DNA from: an uncultured Collinsella sp.
GTDB lineage: Bacteria > Actinomycetota > Coriobacteriia > Coriobacteriales > Coriobacteriaceae
Assembly (NCBI GenBank): GCA_900543025.1
Contig: UQPP01000001.1
Coordinates: 53,537 to 117,536, forward strand
Reading direction: 5' to 3'
Length of the DNA stretch: 64,000 nucleotides
In this document: positions 17,143 through 25,885 of the stretch, piece after piece
How positions within the stretch are numbered: the first letter of the stretch is position 1
How the letters are laid out: each line of letters begins with the position of its first letter
The notes under the pieces: model-generated
What the model was told of the DNA's origin: nothing
Database searches by the model: none
What the model saw: the letters and a program-made list of their open reading frames with translations, nothing else
Made by a program: the position numbers and the translations under genes

Positions 17143-20100
17143 ATGGCGCAGGGGACGTTTGTGCAGGCGCTCCGGAAAGAGGCGGCGCTGAGCGGCACCT
17201 TTATGAAGGGCCGCTCGCTCATGCTCAACGGCGCCGTGCTGTCGATTGAGGACAGCGGCTCGCGCTTCTCCAAAAACGTGACGGTTGAGGGCTCGGTGCG
17301 CGGTTCGCGCGGCGACCTGTACAAGACGCACGTGGCGCTCGACATGGACGAGCACGAGGTAATCGACTACGACTGCGATTGTCCCGCTGCCTATCGTTAC
17401 CCCGGCATGTGCAAGCACGCCATCGCCACAGCGCTGGCATACCTGGACGCCAGCGGCATTGAGCCCGTCGAGGGTTTGCGCACGCCGGTCCGCACGTTTA
17501 CGGCGCAGCCGAAACAGCCCGCGCGCACCGCGCCCAAAGCGCCGGCCGTCAACCCCAACTTTCCCTTCCCGGCGCCCGTCCCCACGAGCCCGAGCCTCAT
17601 GGCGGCGCTCTCCGATCTTTCGGACGCACGCATGGATGAGCTGGCGAGCATGCGCCGCAAGCTTGCCGGTGCCGTTGATCCCGACGCCCCCAAAGCGGCG
17701 TTGGAGCCCTCGTTGGTGCCGTACTACAATCCGCTGTTCGCCGACCGCTTTAGCTGGGCGCTCGAGTTCCGCATTCGCTGCGGTTCGGTGTCCTACGTGG
17801 TCAAGGATATCGACGGCATGGCCGATGCCTACGTGCGCGGCGGCACCTTCTCGTACGGCAAGAAGCTCACGTTTGTCCATACGCCCGAAGCCTTTGAAGA
17901 CGTGTCGACAAAGCTGCTCAACCTTGTTGTGACGACAGTTGCCTATCTCGATGACATCACAAGCTCGCGTTCGGCGTCGTACGACTTTGCCCGCAGCGGT
18001 TTTGTCGCCGAGCGTCAGTTGCCGCTGTCCGAGCATAGCATCGTATATGTGCTGGACCTGCTGCGCGGCCAGACCATCTCCTTTGAGCCCGCCTGGTCGC
18101 GGGGGACGACGACGCATCGCACCTATGACGTGGCGGTTGAGATGCCTCCGGAAGGGGAGGACGAGGCGCTGTCTAAGCGCCCACCGCTCCTTGCCGCCAA
18201 AATCGCGCCGGCGGCTGGTGGTAGCTACGATCTGCGCCTGCCGGCCGATGCATACTGCTTTGCTTCGGGCGACGTAGCCTATCTGGTCGACACCCGCCGT
18301 GCGCGCCGCACCGATGTAGCGTTTGCCCAGCATGCAGCGCCGTTCCTATCGCGCTTGCTGCCCTGTCGCACGCCAGTCCATATCGCTGCCGACCAGGTGG
18401 GGGAGTTCTGTCGTATGGCTCTACCCATTTTGCGCGACTACACCGACCTCACCGCGCCCGCCGCGCTCGATACCGTGGCACCCGAGCCGAGCTTTGCTAT
18501 GGCAATCGGCGTCGACGATGGGCTCGTGACCTGCAAAATTACGGTTACCTACGGCGATTGGTCAGCGGATCTCTTTAGCCTGGGCGCTCCGGGCAGTCCC
18601 TTCGAAGAGCAACGCCCCGGCGTGCCGCCCCGCGACGAGGTGGCGGAGTTTCGCGTTATGGACACGGCGGCCCTGTACTTCGATTTCTACGAGGGCGGTC
18701 TGGCGTTCGAGGAGCGCGATGACGCCCGCTTGTTCTGCCTGCTGACCGAGGGTCTGTCTGCCCTGTCCGAGCTGGGTGAGGTCATGCTCAGCGACCGTCT
18801 GCGCCAGATTTCGGTCCGCCCTGCGCCCAAGCTCTCGGTTCGTGCGACCGTCAAGAGTAACCTGCTCGATGTCGAGCTGGGCGCGAGCGGGCTTTCGGCT
18901 GCGGACCTTGCCATCTACCTCGACTCCTACAAGCGTCACCAGACGTTTGCGCGTCTCACGTCGGGCGATATCATTCGCCTGGACGAGGGGGCGCGCGCCG
19001 CGTTTGGCCTTGCCGAGGATCTGGGGGTCGATGCTGTCGACCTGCTCGACGGTGTGTCGCTTCCCGCGTCGAGTACCCTGTTCGTCGACAGCATGCTTGC
19101 GCGCACGCCGGCGCTTGAGGCCGATCGCGACGCTGCGTTCCGCCGTACCGTCGAGCGCCTGGACACGCTCGGCAAGATGGACTTTACGGTACCTGCCTCG
19201 CTCAAGGCCACGCTGCGTGGCTACCAGGTCGACGGATACCAGTGGCTCGGCTCGCTCGAACACCTGGGCCTTGGTGGCATCTTGGCCGACGACATGGGCC
19301 TGGGCAAAACGCTCCAGATGATCGCGCATATCCTGGCGCGCGTGGAGGCGGGGGACACCAAGCCCACGCTCGTGGTATGCCCGGCCTCACTCGTGTACAA
19401 CTGGACTGCCGAGCTGGAGCGCTTTGCGCCCTCGCTCGATGTTTGCGCAATCGTGGGCGCCAAGGCGCAGCGTCGCGTGCAGATTGCCGGCGCGGCTGAG
19501 CATAACGTGGTCGTGACGTCGTATGACCTTATGCGCCGCGATATCGATGAGTACGCCGGACAGGATTTTGCCCGCGTGGTGCTCGACGAGGCCCAGTACA
19601 TTAAAAACCCGCTCACCCAGGTGGCACGTGCCACCAAGCGCCTGCCGGCCGGCGTGCGCTTTGCCCTGACGGGCACGCCCATCGAAAACCGCCTATCCGA
19701 GCTCTGGAGCATCTTCGACTTTTTGATGCCGGGCCTGCTGGGCACGCGTGAATCGTTTGCAAAGCGCTTCGAAAGCCCGGTCGAGCATGCCGAGGGCGAC
19801 AGTGCCGCCCGCCTGCAAGCGCTCGTGTCGCCGTTTGTGCTGCGCCGTGTCAAGGAAGACGTGGTGGCCGACCTGCCCGAGAAGATCGAGGATACGGTCA
19901 TGGCGCAGCTCACCGGCGAGCAGCGCAAGCTTTACCTGGCAAACCAGGACCGCATCGCCCAGCAGGTGCAGCACCGCGAGGCATCCGAGTTTAAGAAAGA
20001 CAAGCTCAAGGTGCTTGCCGAGCTCACCAAGTTGCGCCAGATCTGCTGCGACCCGCGTCTGCACTACGAGGATTACAAGGCGGGGAGCGCCAAACTCGAT

Positions 20101-20607
20101 ACGTGCATGGAGCTCGTGCACGGCGCACTCGACGGCGGACATCGCATCCTGTTGTTCAGCCAGTTTACGGGTATGCTCGATATTATCGGTAAGCGCCTGG
20201 CCAAGGAGGACATCGCCTTCCTTAAGCTCACGGGCGCTTCGTCTAAGGAGAGCCGCGCCAAGATGGTCGCGCAGTTCCAAGCGGGCGAGGTTCCGGTCTT
20301 TTTGATTTCGCTCAAGGCGGGCGGCGTGGGCCTTAACCTGACGGCTGCCGACGTGGTCATCCACTACGACCTGTGGTGGAACGTGGCGGCGCAGGACCAA
20401 GCAACTGATCGTGCACACCGTATTGGTCAGCAACATACCGTGACCGTGTACAAGCTCATCGCCAAGGACACGATCGAGGAACGCATTATGCAGATGCAGG
20501 AGTCCAAACGCGACCTGGTCAACAGCGTGCTCGGCGGCGACGGCATCTCGTCGGCGCTGTTTACCCGCGAAGATGTTCTGGCGCTGCTGGGCGGCGACGG
20601 TCGCTAG
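17143..20607 (+). CDS. SWIM zinc-finger SNF2-family helicase
   Basis: A 1154-residue Snf2/Rad54-type ATP-dependent DNA translocase. A SWIM zinc site CDCPAAYRYPGMCKH lies at 78-92. A long SNF2-associated region (about 180-680) follows, then the ATPase core with DDMGLGKT (Lys722), VLDEAQYIKN, ALTGTPIENRL, and the C-terminal helicase motifs LKAGGVGLNLT and DRAHRIGQ. This domain order is that of bacterial SWI2/SNF2 proteins of the HepA-like group, which may remodel protein-DNA or RNA polymerase-DNA complexes. The start was set at ATG 17143, which has GGAGG 5 bases upstream; a GTG at 17125 has none. It follows dnaE by 28 bp. Confidence 0.92.
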   Translation: MAQGTFVQALRKEAALSGTFMKGRSLMLNGAVLSIEDSGSRFSKNVTVEGSVRGSRGDLYKTHVALDMDEHEVIDYDCDCPAAYRYPGMCKHAIATALAYLDASGIEPVEGLRTPVRTFTAQPKQPARTAPKAPAVNPNFPFPAPVPTSPSLMAALSDLSDARMDELASMRRKLAGAVDPDAPKAALEPSLVPYYNPLFADRFSWALEFRIRCGSVSYVVKDIDGMADAYVRGGTFSYGKKLTFVHTPEAFEDVSTKLLNLVVTTVAYLDDITSSRSASYDFARSGFVAERQLPLSEHSIVYVLDLLRGQTISFEPAWSRGTTTHRTYDVAVEMPPEGEDEALSKRPPLLAAKIAPAAGGSYDLRLPADAYCFASGDVAYLVDTRRARRTDVAFAQHAAPFLSRLLPCRTPVHIAADQVGEFCRMALPILRDYTDLTAPAALDTVAPEPSFAMAIGVDDGLVTCKITVTYGDWSADLFSLGAPGSPFEEQRPGVPPRDEVAEFRVMDTAALYFDFYEGGLAFEERDDARLFCLLTEGLSALSELGEVMLSDRLRQISVRPAPKLSVRATVKSNLLDVELGASGLSAADLAIYLDSYKRHQTFARLTSGDIIRLDEGARAAFGLAEDLGVDAVDLLDGVSLPASSTLFVDSMLARTPALEADRDAAFRRTVERLDTLGKMDFTVPASLKATLRGYQVDGYQWLGSLEHLGLGGILADDMGLGKTLQMIAHILARVEAGDTKPTLVVCPASLVYNWTAELERFAPSLDVCAIVGAKAQRRVQIAGAAEHNVVVTSYDLMRRDIDEYAGQDFARVVLDEAQYIKNPLTQVARATKRLPAGVRFALTGTPIENRLSELWSIFDFLMPGLLGTRESFAKRFESPVEHAEGDSAARLQALVSPFVLRRVKEDVVADLPEKIEDTVMAQLTGEQRKLYLANQDRIAQQVQHREASEFKKDKLKVLAELTKLRQICCDPRLHYEDYKAGSAKLDTCMELVHGALDGGHRILLFSQFTGMLDIIGKRLAKEDIAFLKLTGASSKESRAKMVAQFQAGEVPVFLISLKAGGVGLNLTAADVVIHYDLWWNVAAQDQATDRAHRIGQQHTVTVYKLIAKDTIEERIMQMQESKRDLVNSVLGGDGISSALFTREDVLALLGGDGR

Positions 20608-20772
20608 CCGCGCGCGGGGTGGGACTGCTGGAGTGGGCAGGACGGTCGACGCATTTTGGCCCGACCGCTTGCCTGGTCCGTTATGTGTTCATTTGCAATG
20701 CCGTGGATGGTTTGTCTGCCTTTGGGCATAAGAACCATCAAGAACATTGGCACATCAGCAAAGGAGAACATC

Positions 20773-21135
20773 ATGGCGAAATTCTTTAAGGACCCCGACG
20801 GCAAGCTCATCGCTGCCCTTGGCGACGACGTTGCGACCCCTGCCGGTTGCACGGAACTGACTGCAAACACTGAGGACGCGGCGCACGAGAAGCACGTGCC
20901 TGTTGTCGAGACCGAGCGCGACGGTCACGTGATTCGCGCACGCGTTGGCTCGGTCGAGCACCCCAGCCTGCCCGAGCACTACATTGAGTGGATCGCGCTT
21001 GAGGCCGAGGGCCGCTTAGAGGTCCATTACCTTGAGCCCGGCATGAAACCCGCGACGTTTTTCGCGGGCGGCTCCAAGACCGGTACCGTCTATGCCTACT
21101 GCAACCTGCACGGGCTGTGGTCCGCGACATTCTAG
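20773..21135 (+). CDS. Desulfoferrodoxin-type superoxide reductase lacking centre I
   Basis: The 120-residue protein reduces superoxide to peroxide at a His4-Cys iron site. The ligand pattern of centre II is intact: EKH (His41), HPSLPEHYI (His63, His69) and CNLHG (Cys110, His113), with the catalytic Glu39-Lys40 pair. The N-terminal 35 residues align with the desulforedoxin domain, but its CxxC and CC iron ligands are replaced (KDPD and AGCT), so centre I is lost, as in class III enzymes. AAGGAG lies 6 bases before ATG 20773. It fits an anaerobe that removes superoxide without making oxygen. The gene stands alone between terminators. Confidence 0.9.
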   Translation: MAKFFKDPDGKLIAALGDDVATPAGCTELTANTEDAAHEKHVPVVETERDGHVIRARVGSVEHPSLPEHYIEWIALEAEGRLEVHYLEPGMKPATFFAGGSKTGTVYAYCNLHGLWSATF

Positions 21136-21180
21136 GAGCGCGCCCCCGCTCGGGGTATCATAGCTAGCATATGCACATGC

Positions 21181-21214
21181 AAGCGCCGGCTGCATTATGC
21201 GGCCGGCGCTTTTA
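21181..21214 (+). terminator. Terminator after the superoxide reductase gene
   Basis: AAGCGCCGGC (21181-21190) pairs with GCCGGCGCTT (21202-21211), with extra inner pairs, and TTT follows. Confidence 0.8.
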
Positions 21215-21252
21215 CTACGATTTCGATGGTTTACGACGGAAAGGGCTGGGCC

Positions 21253-23238
21253 ATGAAGCTCGCGCTTGCACAGATCGATATGCGCCTTGGGGATGTTGAG
21301 GGCATTTGCGGCCGCATCGAGGACCAGGCTCGTCTGGCCCACGAGCGCGGGGCGCGCGTGCTGTGCGTTCCGGCTCCGCTCTTTATGGGCGCCATGCCCG
21401 GTGGCCTGGTGGGCGCTGCCGACTTTGAGCACGACGTGCTTGCCGGTTTGACTGGTGTCGCCGAGCGTATCCAGGAGCTTGACATGATCTGCATCGTGCC
21501 CGCGGCGGTTTCGTTTGAGGGCCAGCCGCTGCTCGACTACATGATGCTCAAGGACGGTCATGTGGTGCCGGCGCGTTCGAGCATTGCCCTGCAGCGTGGC
21601 GAGAACAACGACACGCGTTGGGCGCCGCCGGTGTTCGACGTGGACGGCGTGCGCATCGCCGTGATTTTTGACTTGGACCGCGAGCTCGAGATGTTGCCGA
21701 CCGGCGTCGACCTCATCGCGTATTTCCAATTCAACGCGTTTGACATGACCGACCGCGAGACTGCCGCCATTGCCGCCGTTCGCAGCGGCGCCTACCGCAA
21801 GATCGCATCCAAGCGCAGCGTGTGGTTTGCCTGCATGGCGCCGGTCGGTGCCTATGACGAGTCGGTGTATACCGGCGGTTCGTTTGTGCTCGACGACTGC
21901 GGTCGCGTGGTGGCCCAGGCGCCGTGTTTTGAGGAGAGCCTGCTGGTTCAGGAGATTCAGCGCGGCGTGATGCTCGATGCCCTGGAAGATCACGAACTGC
22001 CCGAGTTCCGTTCCGAGGAGTGGTTGTGGCAGGCGCTGGTGCTCGCCGTGCGCGACAACGCTCGGGCCCACGGTGCGTCGCGTGCTGTGGTGGCACTCGA
22101 GGGTGACCTGCCGTCATCCCTGCTGGCGGCGCTGGCCGTTGACGCTCTGGGTCCGCGTAACGTAATTGGCCTGGTGCTGGGGCGCAACCGTATCTTTACG
22201 CCGGCGCAGGAGGAGGCCGAGGCTGCCCGCTGTGCCGCCGTCCGCGCCATTGCCGAGCGTCTGCACATTCGCACTGTCGAGCGCGATGCACCGGATGCGG
22301 CGCGTGTGCTCGATCGCGACGTGTCGGCGGGCGATGCCGAGCGTCTGCGCTCGCGCACGCTGGGCCTCATGCTGGAGGACACGGCGCTCGAGCTGGGTGC
22401 GATGGCGCTGAGCCCGCTGTCCAAAACCGAGTATGCGCTGGCGGCGCCGGCGCTTTGCGGCGGTTGCCAGGGCGACTTTGCGCCCTTTGGCGATGTGTAC
22501 CTGTCGACGCTTGAGTTTGTGGCGCGTGTGCGCAACCGCACGTCTGCCGTGGTGCCCCAAGAGCTCGTAACGCTCAACGCGGTGGAAGATTGTATGGAGC
22601 GCGTGCTGGCGCAGGCGCTCTCGACGCTCGACGGTCCGGTCGATATGCTCGACCGCGCGGCACAGCTGCTCGGCGGGCTTGAGCCGGGTGAGGTCGATGG
22701 CGCGCTCGAGGCGCACGTGGACCGCAATCGAGCTTTCGACGACATCCCGATGGCCGCCGGCAAGCCCGAGGCTTGCTCGCTGCTGCTGATGCTCGTGCGT
22801 CAGGGCGAGGCCGCCCGCCGCATGCTGCCGACGGCGCCGATCGTCTCGGCCCGTTCGTTTGTTGAGCGCGCCTGGCCGTACATGCTCGCGTGGTCCGACC
22901 TGGGGCTGAGCGGCAAGGAACGCATGACGGTCGATGCGCTGGCGCGCGCCGAGGTGAACCGCTTTGCCGACGAGGATACAAGCGAGCGCATGCGTGGCGA
23001 GATGATGGGCATATTGGGTGACCTGTTGGGCATTTCGCCCGAGCAGATGGAGGAGCTGCGCTCTGAGGACGGTCAGCGTCGTTTACACGAGGGAATGAAA
23101 AAGTTCGAGGGCGAGGTTCAGGACGCCATCGATAAGATGATGGGCGGTCAGGGCGGCTCGCAAGGTAGTCCCCAGGGTGGCCCGATGCCGCACCCGCCAG
23201 TAGATCCGAGGCAGTTCCCCTTTTTCTCGCAGAACTAA
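21253..23238 (+). CDS. NAD synthetase-like protein with both active sites altered
   Basis: The 661-residue protein has the full layout of glutamine-dependent NAD synthetase: a nitrilase-like domain (1-240, starting MKLALAQIDMRLGDVEG) and a NadE domain (about 255-560). Key residues are gone. The nitrilase glutamate in the usual PEL-x-LTGY block reads VPAPLFMGA (39-47), the catalytic cysteine of the CED-W block reads IFDLD (138-142), and the ATP PP-loop SGGIDS reads EGDLPSS (283-289). A C-terminal tail ends in a Gly/Gln/Pro-rich stretch. Known glutaminase and adenylation chemistry therefore seem impossible, so this is a pseudoenzyme or has a new role. The frame is intact and codon use normal, so it is not a decaying pseudogene. 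ATG 21253 follows GGAAAGG. Confidence 0.8.
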   Translation: MKLALAQIDMRLGDVEGICGRIEDQARLAHERGARVLCVPAPLFMGAMPGGLVGAADFEHDVLAGLTGVAERIQELDMICIVPAAVSFEGQPLLDYMMLKDGHVVPARSSIALQRGENNDTRWAPPVFDVDGVRIAVIFDLDRELEMLPTGVDLIAYFQFNAFDMTDRETAAIAAVRSGAYRKIASKRSVWFACMAPVGAYDESVYTGGSFVLDDCGRVVAQAPCFEESLLVQEIQRGVMLDALEDHELPEFRSEEWLWQALVLAVRDNARAHGASRAVVALEGDLPSSLLAALAVDALGPRNVIGLVLGRNRIFTPAQEEAEAARCAAVRAIAERLHIRTVERDAPDAARVLDRDVSAGDAERLRSRTLGLMLEDTALELGAMALSPLSKTEYALAAPALCGGCQGDFAPFGDVYLSTLEFVARVRNRTSAVVPQELVTLNAVEDCMERVLAQALSTLDGPVDMLDRAAQLLGGLEPGEVDGALEAHVDRNRAFDDIPMAAGKPEACSLLLMLVRQGEAARRMLPTAPIVSARSFVERAWPYMLAWSDLGLSGKERMTVDALARAEVNRFADEDTSERMRGEMMGILGDLLGISPEQMEELRSEDGQRRLHEGMKKFEGEVQDAIDKMMGGQGGSQGSPQGGPMPHPPVDPRQFPFFSQN

Positions 23239-23256
23239 CTATGGGATAGGGCCAAG

Positions 23257-23396
23257 GTTACGCGGTTTTACCAAACCGCGTAACGAGTCGACGCTGCGCG
23301 AGCCCCTGCCGGGCAATCTGCCGCTCAAACCGTCGCTTGCGTACAGAAGTACGCGGCGCTCCTCTTTCGCGACACCTTGCCACGGCAGGGACTCGC
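23257..23396. repeat. Dispersed structured intergenic element, copy A
   Basis: Begins 18 bp after the NAD synthetase-like stop. Hairpin 1 is a perfect 12-bp stem (GTTACGCGGTTT, 23257-23268, with 23273-23284) and loop TACC. A second outer stem pairs 23298-23311 with 23383-23396 (13 of 14 pairs). Inside it lie GGCAATCTGCC (23312-23322), a hairpin GCGTAC-AGAA-GTACGC (23339-23354) and ACACCTTGCC. The same plan occurs at 60709, with different stem sequences. The rest of 23239-23532 shows no gene. Confidence 0.8.
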
Positions 23397-23532
23397 TCGC
23401 TGACTTATGCTCAACCTATGGTTCAACCTTGCTTGCTAGATACGGTCGCTGTTGTGTTATTCTAGAACAGACGTTCGTGAATGATGCGCGGGGCCTTGTC
23501 TTGCGCTGTGCTTGTGGCGAGGGGAGGTCGGC

Positions 23533-24054
23533 TTGGTTATCTTGGGCATTGACCCCGGTTTGGCTCATACGGGTTGGGGGATTATCGAGGAGCGGCGTGG
23601 CGAGGTTCGCTGCCGTGCCTACGGTTGCATCGAGACCAGCGCGGGCAGCCCGCTTGCGGTGCGCCTGTCGCATATCGCCCGTGACCTTAAGGATGTCGTC
23701 GAGCGTTATCGACCCGACACAGCTGCTGTCGAGAGCATCTACTTTGGCGCCAACGTTCGTTCGGCCATCCCCACGGCGCATGCCCGCGGTGCTGCACTCG
23801 TAGCGCTTTCGGAATGCGCGCTCGAGATTGGCGAGTACACGCCCATGCAGATCAAACAGGCTGTGGTGGGCACCGGCGCCGCGGACAAGCGGCAGGTCGC
23901 CTATATGGTACGCACGCTAACACAGCTCGACCACGACCCGCATCCCGACCATGCCGCCGATGCCCTGGCCTGCGCCATCTGCCACGTAAACCTCAGCCGC
24001 ACCCGCGCCCTCACCGGTGGCGAGTTCTATCAACAGAGAGGAACCGGATACTGA
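23533..24054 (+). CDS. ruvC: Holliday junction endonuclease RuvC
   Basis: RuvC cuts Holliday junctions as a dimer with the RuvAB motor. The 173-residue protein has the four acidic catalytic residues: Asp in GIDPG near the N-terminus, Glu in AAVESIYFG, and two Asp in HPDHAADALA. The start is most likely the TTG at 23533, because GGGGAGG (23521-23527) lies 5 bases upstream and the protein then begins VILGIDPGLAHTGWG after the initiator; an upstream GTG has no ribosome site. It overlaps ruvA by one base (TGATG), so ruvCAB is one operon. Confidence 0.93.
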   Translation: MVILGIDPGLAHTGWGIIEERRGEVRCRAYGCIETSAGSPLAVRLSHIARDLKDVVERYRPDTAAVESIYFGANVRSAIPTAHARGAALVALSECALEIGEYTPMQIKQAVVGTGAADKRQVAYMVRTLTQLDHDPHPDHAADALACAICHVNLSRTRALTGGEFYQQRGTGY

Positions 24055-24674
24055 TGATTTCCCAGCTCCACGGAACGCTTGTCGAGTCCACGATGAGCTC
24101 TGCTGTCGTCGATGTGTCGGGCGTTGGCTTTGAACTCGGCATCTCGGGCAGCACTGCGGCCACGTTGCCGACGCCCGGCGGCGAGGTCCGTCTCTACACG
24201 CGTATGCAGGTGCGCGAGGACGCCATGACACTTTTCGGTTTTTCCTCAAAGGATGAGCGCACGATGTTCGACCGGCTCGTGTCCGTTTCGGGCGTTGGCC
24301 CGCGCCTGGCGCTTGCCGTGCTTTCCACCTATACCGTGGGGCAGCTGTATTCGCTGGTGATGGCCGAGGACGACAAGGGCATGGCCAAGGTACCCGGTGT
24401 GGGCAAAAAGACAGCTCAGCGCCTGATCCTGGAACTCAAGAGCACCTTTGCCAAGGATAAGGGCTTTGTGCCGGTCGACGTGATTCCCGGACAGGTTGCG
24501 ATGCCCGTGCCCGCTGCCGCTCCCTCGGCGATCGACGATGCCCGTGCGGCACTCCTTTCCATGGGCTTTAGCCCGCAGGAGACCGATGTTGCCCTGAGCG
24601 GGTATGATGGGGAGAATATGCGTGTCGAGGATTTGCTCGGCGCGGCGCTTAAGCGACTTGGAATGGATGCGTGA
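24054..24674 (+). CDS. ruvA: Holliday junction branch-migration protein RuvA
   Basis: RuvA binds four-way junctions as a tetramer and loads RuvB. At 206 residues it shows the N-terminal OB domain (MISQLHGTLVE to about 62), the helix-hairpin-helix pair with VSGVGPRLALAVLS and VPGVGKKTAQRLILELK, and the C-terminal RuvB-binding helices (DDARAALLSMGFSPQE). Translation is coupled: the start codon overlaps the ruvC stop, and the stop overlaps the ruvB start, each by one base. Confidence 0.95.
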   Translation: MISQLHGTLVESTMSSAVVDVSGVGFELGISGSTAATLPTPGGEVRLYTRMQVREDAMTLFGFSSKDERTMFDRLVSVSGVGPRLALAVLSTYTVGQLYSLVMAEDDKGMAKVPGVGKKTAQRLILELKSTFAKDKGFVPVDVIPGQVAMPVPAAAPSAIDDARAALLSMGFSPQETDVALSGYDGENMRVEDLLGAALKRLGMDA

Positions 24675-25741
24675 TGTGGGAAGCCGATGACTCTCAGGAC
24701 CTGTGGGCGACGCCCGGCAACTCGCCGGCGGCATCCATGGCGCACGGCGAGCGCATGGTGGGCTCGGAGCTGACGGCCGAGGACCTCGATGTCGACCGCA
24801 CTTTGCGCCCCCAGCGCCTGGACGATTACTGTGGCCAGGAGCACATCAAGCAGAGCCTGCGCGTGTTGATCGAAGCGGCGCAGAGCCGTGGTGAGACGCT
24901 CGACCACGTGATTTTCTCGGGTCCTCCGGGCCTAGGCAAGACCACGCTGGCCACCGTTATCGCCAACGAGCTGGGCGCTCAGATCAAGACCACGAGTGGC
25001 CCTGCCATCGCGCGCACGGGCGACCTGGCGGCCATCCTTACTAACTTGCAGCCGGGTGATGTGCTGTTTATCGACGAGATCCACCGCCTCAACCGTTCGG
25101 TCGAGGAGGTCCTGTACCCCGCGATGGAGGACTTTGCCCTCGATATCGTGATTGGCAAGGGTCCGGCGGCGCGCTCGATTCGCCTGGATATTCCCAAATT
25201 TACGCTGGTAGCGGCAACGACCCGCTCAGGCATGTTGACAGGCCCGTTGCGCGACCGCTTTGGCATTTCATATCGCCTGGATTACTACACGGTCGAGGAG
25301 CTCGCGCAGATTGTGACGCGCTCGGCGACTATCCTGGGCGTGGCGATCGACCATCCCAGTGCGCTCGAGATCGGTTCGCGCTCGCGCGGCACGCCACGTC
25401 TTGCCAACCGCCTGCTCAAGCGCGTGCGCGATTACGCACAGGTGCGCGGCAACGGCCCCATCGAGCTCGATATCTGCCGCCAGGCGCTCGAGTTCTTCGA
25501 GATCGACGAGCTCGGGCTGGACTGGATGGATATTCGCATTTTGGAGACGCTCGCTAAGACGTTCTCCGGTCGCGCCGTGGGACTTACGACCCTTGCCAGC
25601 GCGGTGGGCGAGGACCCGGGCACGCTCGAGGATGTCTATGAGCCCTACCTGTTGCAGTGCGGGTTGATGATTCGTACGCCGCAGGGCCGTCAGGCAACCC
25701 TTCGCACCTTTGAGCACCTGGGGATTGAACCTACCGTTTAG
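24674..25741 (+). CDS. ruvB: Holliday junction helicase RuvB
   Basis: The AAA+ motor of branch migration, 355 residues. Walker A is GPPGLGKTTL, Walker B LFIDEIHRLN, the sensor/arginine-finger region TTRSGMLTGPLRDRFG, and the winged-helix domain ends with RTPQGRQATLRTFEHLG. The first 45 residues before LRPQRLDDYCGQ are longer and more acidic than in many RuvB proteins. ATG 24674 overlaps the ruvA stop; a GTG one codon earlier is possible but does not alter the call. Confidence 0.95.
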   Translation: MWEADDSQDLWATPGNSPAASMAHGERMVGSELTAEDLDVDRTLRPQRLDDYCGQEHIKQSLRVLIEAAQSRGETLDHVIFSGPPGLGKTTLATVIANELGAQIKTTSGPAIARTGDLAAILTNLQPGDVLFIDEIHRLNRSVEEVLYPAMEDFALDIVIGKGPAARSIRLDIPKFTLVAATTRSGMLTGPLRDRFGISYRLDYYTVEELAQIVTRSATILGVAIDHPSALEIGSRSRGTPRLANRLLKRVRDYAQVRGNGPIELDICRQALEFFEIDELGLDWMDIRILETLAKTFSGRAVGLTTLASAVGEDPGTLEDVYEPYLLQCGLMIRTPQGRQATLRTFEHLGIEPTV

Positions 25742-25836
25742 GGCGCTTTGTTTTGGCGAGCTGTTGGGCTATCGCTGGGCATCGGGTAAACATATCGCCG
25801 TTCATCGGTTGCGGGTGTTTTACTATTGCACACCCG

Positions 25837-25845
25837 TGCTATGCT
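25837..25845 (+). promoter_or_regulatory. Candidate extended -10 promoter of fhs
   Basis: TGC-TATGCT forms an extended -10 about 41 bases before the fhs start codon. No convincing -35 is seen. Confidence 0.4.
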
Positions 25846-25885
25846 GAATTGGTCTTTTTCTCATTCGGTAACGAAAGGACCGCCC

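Noticed and set aside
23257..23284. Hairpin 1 of the dispersed element as a simple rho-independent terminator
   Set aside because: No T-run follows in any copy, and the conserved structure continues for more than 100 bases.
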